From positions 1,178,001-1,242,000 of the forward strand of contig NZ_LT629762.1 in assembly GCF_900105155.1 (NCBI RefSeq): DNA of 64,000 nucleotides, written 5' to 3'. The stretch comes from Pseudomonas prosekii. Lineage in GTDB: Bacteria; Pseudomonadota; Gammaproteobacteria; Pseudomonadales; Pseudomonadaceae. How positions within the stretch are numbered: the first letter of the stretch is position 1; each line of letters opens with the position of its first letter. Shown one piece after another: positions 43,414 to 53,059 of the stretch. The notes under the pieces are model-generated. The model was not told the DNA's origin. It did not search any database and saw nothing but the letters and a program-made list of their open reading frames with translations. Made by a program: the position numbers and the translations under genes.

Positions 43414-44373
43414 TCACTGCTTGGCTGTTGAAGCGCTATTACGCATGGACAGCGCAATACGTTCGGCGGTACCGATCGGGATCTCGCCAACCACGGTGAC
43501 CATGATCTCGCCCTGCGGTGTCGTCAGACGCCGGGACACTGCCACGGTTGGGCCGAGCTGAGTTCGGGTATCGGTCACAGTCGCGCCGTTCAATGGCTCA
43601 AGGAATACCGAGAAACGTGCCAGGCCATCGTCGTACATCAGACTGCTGACTTGAGTTTTGGTCTCGGGATCTTTGCGCGTGGAGCTGCTGCTGAGTTCGA
43701 AACCCGCTGGCAGCCAATCGGAACGCCAGACTTCCGCGGTTTTCTGCGCCGAAGCCTTGTCCGTACTGATTGCGATGGCCTTGCAGTCAGGACCTGGTTT
43801 CAAGTCGTTGTCAGAAGGAACATCAGCCGTATCCAGCTGGGTGAACTGGAAACGCTCAAGCAACTGTCCCTTGTCGTTCAACAGCAACGACTTCAGGGGC
43901 AAGCCCGTTTCTTTATCCAGGTGTAATTCGAAACCGTAACGATGCTGGTCGCGCGGTTTCAGTGAAACAATCACCGCCGCACGCCCAGCCACACGCGACT
44001 TGCCGATCACGGCAAGTTCGTACCAATTCTTTAACTTTTGTGGATCGAGTGCACGAGCGCCCGCACTGGCAGATCCCCCCAGCCCCGCGATCAGGGTGCC
44101 CCTGACGCATTGAGTATGTCCATCAACGCGCACGACTTCCTGTGCCGAGCCGTCGAGCTGAAGCAAACGCTCGCGGACCTTGCCATCCTGGACGCGATGC
44201 CAGATGTTGTGGGTAGAGAAACTACCGTTACGCTCGTAAACAAAAGTGCCGTTAAAGCTTTGCTGTTGCTCGGCCTGACCCAGGCGTGTCAACCAGTCCT
44301 GGGCTTCGTCGGCGTGGGCTGGAACAACGAACCAGCCACCGAGCAGAAGCGAAAGTAGAGGTATGGCGCGCAT
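43414..44373 (-). CDS. mucB: Sigma-E regulatory protein MucB (RseB)
   Basis: A 319-residue periplasmic protein with signal MRAIPLLSLLLGGWFVVPAHA, an N-terminal LolA-like lipid-sensing domain (FNGTFVYERNGSFSTHNI) and a C-terminal MucA-binding domain (about 220-310, LPAGFELSSS). It protects MucA from proteolysis until lipid signals release it. Eight bases after mucA. Confidence 0.93.
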   Translation of the reverse strand: MRAIPLLSLLLGGWFVVPAHADEAQDWLTRLGQAEQQQSFNGTFVYERNGSFSTHNIWHRVQDGKVRERLLQLDGSAQEVVRVDGHTQCVRGTLIAGLGGSASAGARALDPQKLKNWYELAVIGKSRVAGRAAVIVSLKPRDQHRYGFELHLDKETGLPLKSLLLNDKGQLLERFQFTQLDTADVPSDNDLKPGPDCKAIAISTDKASAQKTAEVWRSDWLPAGFELSSSSTRKDPETKTQVSSLMYDDGLARFSVFLEPLNGATVTDTRTQLGPTVAVSRRLTTPQGEIMVTVVGEIPIGTAERIALSMRNSASTAKQ

Positions 44374-44381
44374 GATCCTCC

Positions 44382-44969
44382 TTAACGACTTTCCAGACTT
44401 GCTGCGCGAGCGTACGGCAGAGCGCTCTCAGTACCTTTCAGTGCAGCTTCTTGTGCGTGCTGGCGCAAGTAGCTTGGCAGACGCTGATCGTGCCAGCCTG
44501 GCTGACCTTGCAACACACCATTAGCCATCGGGCCAGTGGTTTCCGAACTTTCGCTATAACCGGCCAAAACAGCTGGACCTTTGACCTGTGGAACGGCCAG
44601 AGAAGGCTGATTGGACTGCTGAGCCAGTTCGACCCCAGCGATTTCGTCTTGGTTGTACAGACGAACACCTGCCAGTACAGCAACAGTTACCGAAGCGGCA
44701 ACGGCCAGACGACCCAGGCTGCGCCATGGACCGCGAGTTACTTTTGCCGGGACGGTTTCGTCTTCCAGCGCAGCAGAGACTGCCGCAGCAATGTCCAGAC
44801 GTGGAAGCAGCAAATCCTTGTGCATGACTGCCCGAGCGATCTGGTAACGAGCCCAGGTTTCACGGGTTTCAACGTCGTCAAAGGCATTCAATACCCGACG
44901 CAATTCCAGTTCGTCCGCTTCGTTATCCATCACTGCGGACAGCGATTCCTGCAGGGCTTCACGACTCAT
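44382..44969 (-). CDS. mucA: Anti-sigma factor MucA
   Basis: The 195-residue anti-sigma factor starts MSREALQESLSAVMDNEADE (sigma-binding cytoplasmic domain), has one membrane helix (LAVAASVTVAVLAGV, about 86-100) and a periplasmic tail. Length is that of an intact mucA, so a constitutive mucoid state is not expected. AGAGGAA lies before the ATG. Cotranscribed with algU. Confidence 0.94.
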   Translation of the reverse strand: MSREALQESLSAVMDNEADELELRRVLNAFDDVETRETWARYQIARAVMHKDLLLPRLDIAAAVSAALEDETVPAKVTRGPWRSLGRLAVAASVTVAVLAGVRLYNQDEIAGVELAQQSNQPSLAVPQVKGPAVLAGYSESSETTGPMANGVLQGQPGWHDQRLPSYLRQHAQEAALKGTESALPYARAASLESR

Positions 44970-44999
44970 GGCGTTCCTCTCTTGGCTGTCGCCGCTGTC

Positions 45000-45581
45000 T
45001 CAGTTTTCCTGCAACAATGGCTGCAGGGCTTTATCGATGGCTTCCCGAGCGCGGAAAATCCGAGAGCGCACGGTACCCACCGGACATTGCATGACTGCCG
45101 CAATGTCCTCGTAACTCAGACCATCGAATTCACGTAAAGTTAAAGCCGTACGCAAATCTTCTGGAAGTTGCTGGATGGTTCGATGGACGGTGCCTTCGAT
45201 CTCATCCCGCAGCAATGCGCGTTCTGGCGACTCGAGATCCTTGAGGCCATGATCGCCGTCGTAGAACTCTGCATCTTCGGAACTGACATCGCTATCCGGC
45301 GGCCGGCGGCCGCGTGAAACCAGATAGTTTTTCGCCGTGTTAATGGCGATGCGGTAAAGCCACGTATAAAACGCGCTGTCTCCGCGAAAGTTACCAAGTG
45401 CACGGTAAGCCTTGATAAAGGCTTCTTGTGCGACATCCTGGGCTTCATGGGTGTCGTGCACAAAACGCACGATCAACCCGAGAATTTTGTGCTGGTATTT
45501 CAGCACTAGCAGATCGAAAGCTCGCTTGTCTCCGCGTTGGACGCGCTCAACCAGCTGCTGATCCTCTTCCTGGGTTAGCAT
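45000..45581 (-). CDS. algU: RNA polymerase sigma factor AlgU (sigma-22, RpoE)
   Basis: The 193-residue ECF sigma factor has region 2 (DVAQEAFIKAYRALGNF, FYTWLYRIAINTAKNYL) and region 4 (LREFDGLSYEDIAAVMQCPV). It drives the envelope stress and alginate regulon. Start at MLTQEEDQQL with GAGGAG six bases upstream. It leads the algU-mucA-mucB operon; two candidate AlgU-type promoters lie upstream. Confidence 0.97.
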   Translation of the reverse strand: MLTQEEDQQLVERVQRGDKRAFDLLVLKYQHKILGLIVRFVHDTHEAQDVAQEAFIKAYRALGNFRGDSAFYTWLYRIAINTAKNYLVSRGRRPPDSDVSSEDAEFYDGDHGLKDLESPERALLRDEIEGTVHRTIQQLPEDLRTALTLREFDGLSYEDIAAVMQCPVGTVRSRIFRAREAIDKALQPLLQEN

Positions 45582-45640
45582 GAACACTCCTCGATAAGCT
45601 CGAAGGAGGCTTGCATAACTAAACGACCAGACTTGCAAAC

Positions 45641-45667
45641 ATAGACTCGGGCTTTTCGCAAAAGTTC
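45641..45667 (-). promoter_or_regulatory. AlgU-type promoter of algU (proximal)
   Basis: On the minus strand GAACTT (-35), 16 bases, TCTAT (-10). This fits the AlgU consensus GAACTT-N16/17-TCtgA and implies autoregulation. It is 60 bases before the start codon. Confidence 0.75.
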
Positions 45668-45834
45668 TCCCCCTTCAAGCAAGTTTCCTGCGGGCTCTGA
45701 TTTGGCACGCACGAAAAGCGCAGCTCGGGATAACCCGGCTGCGCGAATAATCTTGTCATCGGATTCGCCGGCGAGGACCAAATTGCAAGTCCCGCTTCGA
45801 AGCCGACACTGTCCCTTGATTCAGGCAACCAGCT

Positions 45835-45862
45835 ATTGATCTTGGGCCTTTGGCAAAAGTTC
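45835..45862 (-). promoter_or_regulatory. AlgU-type promoter of algU (distal candidate)
   Basis: On the minus strand GAACTT, 17 bases, TCAAT. The -35 is perfect, the -10 weaker. P. aeruginosa algU likewise has more than one AlgU promoter. Confidence 0.55.
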
Positions 45863-46139
45863 CAAATATTTATAGCTGCGTTAACCCGGCATTGTGCAAC
45901 CGTGCAGCGAAAACGACTGTTAAATCCACGATACAGTCACCCTGTCGCCGAACCGGCGAAAAAACCATCCGACGAAGCGTCCGGTCTTCGGCTCCACAGT
46001 AGTCTCACAATGCCATGTAGGCCCGGCTATTGTGCCGCGCGCCCCCTCTATATACTAGTGGGCTGTGTGGCTGCCTGACATGCCGGTCAAAGTGTCTTGC
46101 GCCAACCCCGACCCGGGTCGCTTTTAGCGGAATCATGAA

Positions 46140-47756
46140 ATGAGCCAACAGTTCCAACATGATGTTCTGGTGATTGGCAGCGGCGCTGCCGGTTTAAGCC
46201 TTGCGCTGACCTTGCCCGGTCACTTGCGCATCGCCGTACTGAGCAAAGGCGACCTCGCCAACGGCTCGACTTTCTGGGCTCAGGGCGGTGTTGCCGCGGT
46301 CCTGGATGACACCGACACCGTGCAATCGCATGTCGAAGACACGCTGAATGCCGGCGGCGGCCTGTGCCATGAAGACGCCGTGCGTTTCACCGTCGAGCAC
46401 AGCAAAGAAGCGATCCAGTGGCTGATCGACCAAGGCGTGCCGTTCACCCGCGATGAACAATCGGGTACTGAAGACGGCGGATTTGAATTTCACCTGACGC
46501 GCGAGGGCGGCCACAGCCATCGGCGCATCATCCACGCCGCCGATGCCACCGGCGCAGCCATCTTCAGAACCTTGCTCGATCAAGCAAAACAACGCCCGAA
46601 CATCGAGCTGCTGGAACAACGCGTCGCCGTCGACCTGATCACCGAAAAACGCTTGGGCCTGGAAGGCGATCGCTGCCTCGGCGCCTACGTGCTCAATCGA
46701 GCCAGCGGCGAAGTCGACACTTACGGCGCACGTTTCGTGATCCTCGCTTCCGGCGGCGCCGCCAAGGTCTACCTCTACACCAGTAACCCCGACGGCGCGT
46801 GCGGCGACGGCATTGCCATGGCGTGGCGTTCGGGCTGCCGGGTGGCGAACCTGGAATTCAATCAGTTTCACCCCACTTGCCTGTATCACCCGCAAGCCAA
46901 GAGTTTCCTGATCACCGAGGCCCTGCGTGGCGAAGGCGCGCATTTGAAGCTGCCGAATGGCGAACGCTTCATGCAGCGCTTTGACCCGCGCGCCGAACTG
47001 GCCCCGCGCGACATCGTCGCCCGCGCCATCGACCATGAAATGAAGCGCCTGGGCATCGATTGCGTTTATCTGGACATCAGCCACAAACCCGAAGCGTTCA
47101 TCAAGACTCACTTCCCGACTGTTTATGAGCGCTGCCTCGAATTTTCCATCGACATCACCAAACAACCGATTCCGGTGGTGCCGGCGGCGCATTACACCTG
47201 TGGTGGCGTGATGGTCGATCAACAGGGCCGCACCGACGTGCCGGGCCTGTACGCGATTGGCGAAACCAGTTTCACCGGCCTGCACGGCGCCAACCGCATG
47301 GCCAGCAACTCACTGCTGGAGTGTTTCGTGTACGCGCGTTCGGCGGCGGCGGACATTCTTCGACAGTTGCCACAAGTGTCGATTCCGATTGCCCTGCCCG
47401 TCTGGGATGCGAGCCAGGTCACCGATTCCGATGAAGACGTGATCATCGCGCACAACTGGGATGAGCTGCGGCGGTTCATGTGGGACTACGTCGGCATCGT
47501 GCGCACCAACAAGCGCCTGCAGCGGGCGCAGCACCGGGTGCGGTTGTTGCTGGATGAGATCGACGAGTTCTACAGCAACTATAAAGTCAGCCGCGATCTG
47601 ATCGAGTTGCGCAACCTGGCCCAAGTCGCCGAATTGATGATCCAGTCGGCGATGGAGCGCAAGGAAAGTCGCGGCTTGCATTACACGCTGGATTACCCGG
47701 ACATGTTGCCTGAAGCGCTGGACACTATTCTGGTGCCGCCCACCTACGTCGACTGA
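46140..47756 (+). CDS. nadB: L-aspartate oxidase
   Basis: The 538-residue flavoenzyme has the FAD-binding [15 protein letters not shown], the substrate-site segments [13 protein letters not shown] and [17 protein letters not shown], and [20 protein letters not shown] near the flavin. It oxidises Asp to iminoaspartate in NAD synthesis. It is divergent from algU; TATACT near 46045 may be its -10. Its last 32 bases overlap ygfX on the other strand. Confidence 0.96.
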   Translation: MSQQFQHDVLVIGSGAAGLSLALTLPGHLRIAVLSKGDLANGSTFWAQGGVAAVLDDTDTVQSHVEDTLNAGGGLCHEDAVRFTVEHSKEAIQWLIDQGVPFTRDEQSGTEDGGFEFHLTREGGHSHRRIIHAADATGAAIFRTLLDQAKQRPNIELLEQRVAVDLITEKRLGLEGDRCLGAYVLNRASGEVDTYGARFVILASGGAAKVYLYTSNPDGACGDGIAMAWRSGCRVANLEFNQFHPTCLYHPQAKSFLITEALRGEGAHLKLPNGERFMQRFDPRAELAPRDIVARAIDHEMKRLGIDCVYLDISHKPEAFIKTHFPTVYERCLEFSIDITKQPIPVVPAAHYTCGGVMVDQQGRTDVPGLYAIGETSFTGLHGANRMASNSLLECFVYARSAAADILRQLPQVSIPIALPVWDASQVTDSDEDVIIAHNWDELRRFMWDYVGIVRTNKRLQRAQHRVRLLLDEIDEFYSNYKVSRDLIELRNLAQVAELMIQSAMERKESRGLHYTLDYPDMLPEALDTILVPPTYVD

Positions 47757-48177
47757 ACGTCAGCCGTACCCGCAGGCGTCGGTGCATATCCGCCGTCTGC
47801 GAGTCGCGCGGCACGCAAATCGTCCTGACCCGCCGCTCGCCGCGCAAACGAAAGCGCAGCACCACGATCAGCGGTAACGCCAGGCTGTCCGGCCGCAGCT
47901 GCACCGGTTGCCAGCCTTGCGCCTGATTCCATAACTGCCAGCCGTCGGCATCGCGGCGCAAGCCACGGAATGCCTGGGGATGGGTCAACAGAATCTGTCG
48001 CGGCAACTGGCGAAACCCGTGCGCCAGGCACAGCAATACGCCGAGCAGACTCGCCCACGCAGGTATGGAAAGAAAAAATAATGCGCCCAGCGCGAACAGC
48101 TGGGCCAAACCGTACGCCGCCAGCAGTTGCCCGGAGGCATGCCAGCGGCATTCGAAGGTATTACTTGGGCTGGACAC
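47725..48177 (-). CDS. ygfX: YgfX-like membrane protein (CptA family)
   Basis: A 150-residue protein with two membrane helices ([20 protein letters not shown] and [15 protein letters not shown]) and a basic C-terminal domain ([18 protein letters not shown]). The position directly after sdhE, with a 17-base overlap, is that of ygfX. In E. coli the pair was once called a toxin-antitoxin; SdhE is now known as a flavinylation factor. Antisense overlap with nadB. Confidence 0.8.
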   Translation of the reverse strand: MSSPSNTFECRWHASGQLLAAYGLAQLFALGALFFLSIPAWASLLGVLLCLAHGFRQLPRQILLTHPQAFRGLRRDADGWQLWNQAQGWQPVQLRPDSLALPLIVVLRFRLRGERRVRTICVPRDSQTADMHRRLRVRLTFSRRRWAAPE

Positions 48178-48415
48178 GGTCTAGGATCATGCGAACCATG
48201 CGCTGAAGCTCCGGATCTTCCGATTCGGCACGTTCCATGAACCAGCCGAACATGTCCTGATCTTCGCATTCGAGCAGCTTGCGGTAGCAATCGCGGTCGA
48301 CATCATTGAGGTGCGGGTAAACCTCTTTCACGAACGGCACCAGCAACACGTCAAGCTCAAGCATGCCGCGGCGGCTGTGCCAGTAGAGGCGATTCAGTTC
48401 AACATCTTCGACCAT
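48161..48415 (-). CDS. sdhE: Succinate dehydrogenase flavinylation factor SdhE
   Basis: An 84-residue protein with the RGxxE motif in [19 protein letters not shown], which is needed for covalent FAD attachment to SdhA, and the compact five-helix fold. Immediately upstream of ygfX and divergent from ygfZ. Confidence 0.92.
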   Translation of the reverse strand: MVEDVELNRLYWHSRRGMLELDVLLVPFVKEVYPHLNDVDRDCYRKLLECEDQDMFGWFMERAESEDPELQRMVRMILDRVQPK

Positions 48416-48563
48416 GGAGCGCTCCTCAAATAGGCGGCAAGTATACAGGCCAAAGCCTGAGCGAACAGTCGGCTTTGGTCGGGCCTGCCGAGCTTTTGTA
48501 AACTACCCATTTCCAGGGCGCACCCTTATGATGTCCCCCAGACTCTTTACCCTGCGATGACTC

Positions 48564-49505
48564 ATGGCCGATTCTGCTTTTTTCTGCACCCTGTCACACG
48601 AAGGCGTTCTCGCGGTCCGCGGCGCGGATGCCGGCAAATTCCTGCAAGGCCAACTGACTTGCAACATTAATTACCTCAGCGACAACCTATCCAGCCTCGG
48701 TGCCCGTTGCACCCAGAAGGGCCGGATGCAATCGAGTTTCCGCATTCTGCTGGAAAGCGACGGCGTGCTGCTGGCCATGGCCACCGAGCTGCTGGAGCCG
48801 CAACTGGCGGACCTGAAAAAATACGCAGTGTTCTCCAAGTCCAAGCTGACTGACGAAAGCGCCGCTTGGGTGCGTTTCGGCCTCGACCACGGCGATGCTG
48901 CGTTGAGCAGCCTGGGTCTTGAGTTGCCGGCCGACACCGACAGCGTCGTGCGTAACGACGGCCTGATCGCCATTCGTGTATCGCCGCAGCGCGCCGAGTT
49001 GTGGGTCGCCGCCGATCAAGCGTCGAGCATCAAAGGCAAGCTTTGCGCGTTGCTGACCGAAGGCGAGCTGAATCAGTGGCTGCTTGGGCAGATTCGCGCA
49101 GGCATTGGCCAAGTGATGCCGAGCACTCGCGAGCTGTTCATCCCGCAAATGCTCAACCTGCAAGCCGTCGGCGGCGTCAGTTTCAAGAAAGGCTGCTACA
49201 CCGGCCAGGAAATCGTCGCGCGCATGCAATACCTCGGCAAACTCAAGCGTCGTCTGTACCGCTTGCAGCTGGAGGGCAGCGAATTGCCCGAGCCCGGCAC
49301 GCAACTGTTTGCGCCGACCCACAACAGTTCAATCGGTGAGGTGGTGATCGCTGCTCGCGGCGAAGAAAACATTGAACTCCTGGCCGTGCTGCAAGCCGAA
49401 GCAGCAGAGTCGGGTGATATCCATCTGGCAGCGCTGGAAGGCCCTGCCCTGCACCTGCTTGACCTGCCCTACACACTGGACCGCGACAAAGAAATCCAGC
49501 GCTGA
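48564..49505 (+). CDS. ygfZ: Folate-binding Fe-S maintenance protein YgfZ
   Basis: A 313-residue GcvT-like protein. The family signature KGCYTGQEIVARM carries the conserved Cys; the N-terminal FLQGQLTCNINYL matches the folate-binding domain. YgfZ supports repair or assembly of certain Fe-S proteins. It is placed beside sdhE as in other gammaproteobacteria. Confidence 0.92.
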   Translation: MADSAFFCTLSHEGVLAVRGADAGKFLQGQLTCNINYLSDNLSSLGARCTQKGRMQSSFRILLESDGVLLAMATELLEPQLADLKKYAVFSKSKLTDESAAWVRFGLDHGDAALSSLGLELPADTDSVVRNDGLIAIRVSPQRAELWVAADQASSIKGKLCALLTEGELNQWLLGQIRAGIGQVMPSTRELFIPQMLNLQAVGGVSFKKGCYTGQEIVARMQYLGKLKRRLYRLQLEGSELPEPGTQLFAPTHNSSIGEVVIAARGEENIELLAVLQAEAAESGDIHLAALEGPALHLLDLPYTLDRDKEIQR

Positions 49506-49541
49506 CAGCAGCACTTTCTTGCAAGACCCTAGAGAACATCA

Positions 49542-50363
49542 ATGAGCGAGCTGGCGGATAAGGTCCAACGGGATTTGGTTGCGGCCATCGACAACGATGA
49601 CCTGGTGCTGCCGACATTACCGGAAGTGGCCATGCAGATTCGCAAGGCTGCTGAAGATCCGGAGATCAGTGTCAGCACCCTGAGCAAAGTCATCGGTCGC
49701 GATACCGCGCTGTCGGCGCGTTTGATCAAAGTGGTCAACAGCCCGCTGCTGCGGGCGACTCAGGAAGTTAACGACCTGCACACCGCCATCACCCGGCTCG
49801 GCGTGAATTACAGCAGCAACCTGGCCATCGGTCTGGTGATGGAGCAGATCTTCAACGCCAATTCCGAGGTGGTGGAGCAGAAAATGCGCGATGTCTGGCT
49901 CAAGAGCCTGGAAATCGCCGGGGTCAGCTATGCGCTGTGCCGCCGCTACACCCAACTCAAACCGGATCAGGCAGCGCTCGGCGGGCTGGTGCACCAGATC
50001 GGCGTTTTGCCGATTCTGACGTATGCCGAAGAACACAATGAGCTGCTGTCGGACCCGATCAGCCTCAACCACGTCATCGACCGCATTCATCCGCTGGTCG
50101 GCGACAAGCTGTTGAGTGTCTGGGAGTTTCCGGAAATGCTCGCGAAGTTGCCGGGGCAATACCTGGATTTCACCCGTGAATCCAAGCGCGTCGATTATGT
50201 CGATCTGGTGCAGGTGGCCTGTTTGTATTGCTACAAAGGCACCAACCATCCGTTGGCGGCAATTGATGCGTTCAGCGTGCCGGCGTTCAAGAAACTGAAG
50301 ATCAATCCCGACAACGAAGCGATGTGCCAAGAGCTTGAAGAGTCGCGGTTGATGTTTTTGTAA
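49542..50363 (+). CDS. HDOD domain protein
   Basis: The 273-residue protein is one HDOD domain (about 18-215): LVLPTLPEVAMQIRKAAEDP, then LSARLIKVVNSPLL and ALGGLVHQIGVLPIL where the HD residues of phosphodiesterases are replaced. HDOD proteins act in signalling without nucleotide hydrolysis. It follows ygfZ by 36 bases and may be cotranscribed. Confidence 0.88.
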   Translation: MSELADKVQRDLVAAIDNDDLVLPTLPEVAMQIRKAAEDPEISVSTLSKVIGRDTALSARLIKVVNSPLLRATQEVNDLHTAITRLGVNYSSNLAIGLVMEQIFNANSEVVEQKMRDVWLKSLEIAGVSYALCRRYTQLKPDQAALGGLVHQIGVLPILTYAEEHNELLSDPISLNHVIDRIHPLVGDKLLSVWEFPEMLAKLPGQYLDFTRESKRVDYVDLVQVACLYCYKGTNHPLAAIDAFSVPAFKKLKINPDNEAMCQELEESRLMFL

Positions 50364-50367
50364 AGAG

Positions 50368-50560
50368 CTTCGCGGGCAAGCCTCGCTCCTACAGGAATCA
50401 CGCCGTCCCTGTAGGAGCGAGGCTTGCTGTGGCGAGGGGGCTTGCCCCCGTCCGGCTGCGCAGCAGTCGCAAATCCGCTGAACGCGGTAGAACCGAGCTA
50501 TTGAGTGCAGGGATTTGGGGCTGCTTCGCATCCCAACGGGGGCAAGCCCCCTCGCCACAG
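50368..50560. repeat. Two fused REP units of different subtype
   Basis: A TTCGCGGGCAAGCCTCGCTC hairpin (50369 on) loses the end of its right arm at GAGGCTTGC, where a GTGGCGAGGGGGCTTGCCCC unit begins; that unit closes at 50560. The junction suggests the second type inserted in the first. Confidence 0.85.
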
Positions 50561-50569
50561 GTTTGATGT

Positions 50570-51958
50570 TTACTCCCCGGGAATAAAACTCACCCGAACC
50601 TTCAACCCCGCCACCTCGCCGTCGTGCAGGCTGATCTGCGCCAGGTGCGCGCGGCAGATTTCGCCGACAATCGCCAGCCCCAGACCGGATCCTGCGATCT
50701 GCTGATTGCGCCGATAAAAGCGCTCGAACACCCGATCACGTTCCTCCAGCGGAATCCCCGGCCCGTCATCCTCGACCTCCAGCACCGCCGGCGCCGTCAC
50801 TCGCAGAATTACATTGCCGCCCGACGGCGTGTGCGCCAAGGCGTTGTCCACCAGATTGCTCAGCAGTTCATTCAGCAACGTCGGTTCGCCGCGCAGCCAC
50901 ACCGGCTCGTCCGCCTCCAAGGCCAGCGCGACGCCACGCGCGTGCGCCAGCGGCGCCATGGCCATGCCCAGTTCCCGCGCCAGTTGGCTCAAGTCGAGCA
51001 ACTGCGCGCCGCCCTCGGCAATCGCTCGCGCGCCATTTTCGACGCGCGCCAGCGACAGCAACTGATTGGCCAGATGAGTCAGGCTTTCCGTGCCTTGCGC
51101 AGCCGTTTCCAGGGTGCTGCGCCAGGTTTGCGCGTCGGTGGCGCGCAAGCCCAATTCCAGGCGTGCCTTGAGCGCCGCCAGCGGGGTGCGCAGTTCATGC
51201 GCGGCATCGGCGATGAACTGCGCCTGGCGCTCGAACTGCCCGCGCAGGCGCTCGGTAAAGTGATTGAGCGCGCGCACCAGTGGCCACAGTTCGTGCTGCA
51301 CTTCGACCAGCGGCAACGGGCGCAAGTCGTCCGACTGACGCTCTTCCACCGCCGTGCGTAACCGCTCCAGCGGTCGCAACGCCGCGCTCACCGCAAACCA
51401 CACCAGCAGTAACGCGCCGACCGCCAACATACCGAGTCGCAGCAAGGTATCTGCCGCCAGACTGCGCGCCATGCTGACCCGCGCTTCGTCGGTTTCGGCG
51501 ACACGAATTTCCGCCATGCCATTCATGTTTGGCTCGCTCACCGGTTTGAGCAGGCTGACCACGCGCACGTTCTGCCCCTGATATTTGGCGTTGTAGAAGC
51601 GCGCCAGCGCCGGATAGTCATCGGTACGCGGCGTGCCGGGCGGCGGTGGCGGCAGGTTTTCGTAACCGGAGATGAGGTTTTGGTGGATGTCATTCACCAG
51701 GTAAAAAATCCGCCCGGCGCTGTCGTAAGCGAAGGTGTCGAGGGCGACGTAGGGCACGTCGGCGCTGAGCGTCCCGTCGCGCTGTGAAACCCCGGCGGCG
51801 ATGGTCCGCGCCGACGCCAGCAAGGTTCGGTCGTACGCGGTGTCGGCGGCTTCGCGACCGTTCCAGTAAGCGCTCAAGCCACTGGCCAACATCAACACCA
51901 CCAGCAGCGACGCGAGGTTCCACAGCAACCGCCAGCGCAGGCTGCTGGGCTTATGCAT
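50570..51958 (-). CDS. tctE: Sensor histidine kinase TctE
   Basis: A 462-residue kinase with two membrane helices (LASLLVVLMLASGLSAYW and LLRLGMLAVGALLLVWFA) around a periplasmic domain, a HAMP linker, phosphoacceptor His in AAHELRTPLAALKA, and ATPase boxes (NLVDNALAHTP, VEDDGPGIPL, SGLGLAIV). With TctD it senses tricarboxylates and controls tctCBA. Its start overlaps tctD by eight bases. Confidence 0.88.
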   Translation of the reverse strand: MHKPSSLRWRLLWNLASLLVVLMLASGLSAYWNGREAADTAYDRTLLASARTIAAGVSQRDGTLSADVPYVALDTFAYDSAGRIFYLVNDIHQNLISGYENLPPPPPGTPRTDDYPALARFYNAKYQGQNVRVVSLLKPVSEPNMNGMAEIRVAETDEARVSMARSLAADTLLRLGMLAVGALLLVWFAVSAALRPLERLRTAVEERQSDDLRPLPLVEVQHELWPLVRALNHFTERLRGQFERQAQFIADAAHELRTPLAALKARLELGLRATDAQTWRSTLETAAQGTESLTHLANQLLSLARVENGARAIAEGGAQLLDLSQLARELGMAMAPLAHARGVALALEADEPVWLRGEPTLLNELLSNLVDNALAHTPSGGNVILRVTAPAVLEVEDDGPGIPLEERDRVFERFYRRNQQIAGSGLGLAIVGEICRAHLAQISLHDGEVAGLKVRVSFIPGE

Positions 51959-52622
51959 CGCGGCTTTCCAGCAAATAACCGAGACCGCGGAAAGTCACGA
52001 TCGCCACCGGTTGGCCATCGAGTTTCTTGCGCAGGCGGTGGACGTAGATTTCGATCGCATCGGGGCTCGCCTCTTCATCCAGACCGAACACCTGCGAGGC
52101 CAGTTGCTCCTTGCTCATGACCCGACCCGGACGGGCGATCAGCGCTTCAAGCACGGCCTGCTCGCGCGAGGTCAAGGTCAGCAATTCTTCGCCGAGGGTG
52201 AAACGCCGGGTGTCGAGGTCATACGCCAGCACGCCGCAGGTCTGCTGGCGCTCGCCGCCCAACACGCTGCGGCGCAACAGGGCTTTGACCCGGGCTTCGA
52301 GCTCAGTCAGTTCGAACGGCTTGGCCAGATAATCGTCGGCGCCGAGGTTCAAGCCGTGCACGCGGTCCTTGACGTCGCTGCGCGCGGTCAGCATCAACAC
52401 CGGCAGAGTCTTCCCGCGAGCGCGCAACCGCGCCAACACCTCGAAACCATCCATACGCGGCAGGCCGACGTCGAGAATCGCCACCGCGTATTCCTCGCTG
52501 CTCAACGCAAGGTCGGCCGCCACGCCGTCGTGCAACACATCAACGGTCAAACCAGTGCTCTTGAGCGCCTGAGCGACACTTTCGGCGAGCTGCAGATGGT
52601 CTTCGACGAGCAGGACACGCAT
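51951..52622 (-). CDS. tctD: OmpR-family response regulator TctD
   Basis: The 223-residue regulator has the receiver with phosphorylated Asp51 (AILDVGLPRMDG) and Lys in YLAKPFEL, and a winged helix DNA-binding domain (LTSREQAVLEALIARPGRVM). Start at MRVLLVEDH; a longer frame adds twelve unlikely residues. Divergent from tctC, with a triple 11-base repeat in between. Confidence 0.9.
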   Translation of the reverse strand: MRVLLVEDHLQLAESVAQALKSTGLTVDVLHDGVAADLALSSEEYAVAILDVGLPRMDGFEVLARLRARGKTLPVLMLTARSDVKDRVHGLNLGADDYLAKPFELTELEARVKALLRRSVLGGERQQTCGVLAYDLDTRRFTLGEELLTLTSREQAVLEALIARPGRVMSKEQLASQVFGLDEEASPDAIEIYVHRLRKKLDGQPVAIVTFRGLGYLLESRDA

Positions 52623-52710
52623 GGCTTTTTTTCCTCGTTCAGGGATGGTCGACGCCATTCTTTGGCGCGGAGTTTACCGCCGCTTGCGCCGCTGTGAAGC
52701 CCGAAAACAT

Positions 52711-52738
52711 TGAAAGCTCGCTGAAAGGTTAGTGAAAG
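52711..52738. promoter_or_regulatory. Triple 11-bp direct repeat, candidate TctD operator
   Basis: TGAAAG occurs at 52711, 52722 and 52733; the last two units share TGAAAGGTT. An 11-base step puts the sites on one face of DNA, as OmpR-family regulators bind. It lies 89 bases before tctD and 322 before tctC. Confidence 0.6.
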
Positions 52739-53059
52739 GTTCGACCGTTACAGTCGGCGACGGACGGTTTCGATTGCAAGCCATCCTTCGTGGTTTGAAA
52801 TCCAGTTCTCGCAAAAATAGCTCTCGCAAACGTAGCGCCCCGCAAATGTAGCTCCCGAAAAACGCCTTGATGCGTTTTCGCCAATAAGAACAATAACGAG
52901 GTACTGCACCATGCTGTCCACACAGCCCCGGATTCGCCCATCCCAAGCCTTTACCCCTTCTCTTTCGTTTACGCTTGCCAGCGCTTCTGCCGGCTGCGTG
53001 ACGCGAAACCGCCGCACCTGAAACATCCCCAAAAACAACAACTCCTCTGGAGACAAAAA
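52739..53059. other. Leader between tctD and tctC, no porin gene
   Basis: The stretch has no gene. It contains loose repeats of the form GTAGCnnCCCGCAAA (52800-52860). In P. aeruginosa an OprD-family porin gene (opdH) sits here; it is absent. Confidence 0.5.

Noticed and set aside
47725..48415. sdhE-ygfX as a toxin-antitoxin pair
   Set aside because: SdhE (RGxxE motif) is an established flavinylation factor; the toxin-antitoxin view is not supported by sequence here.
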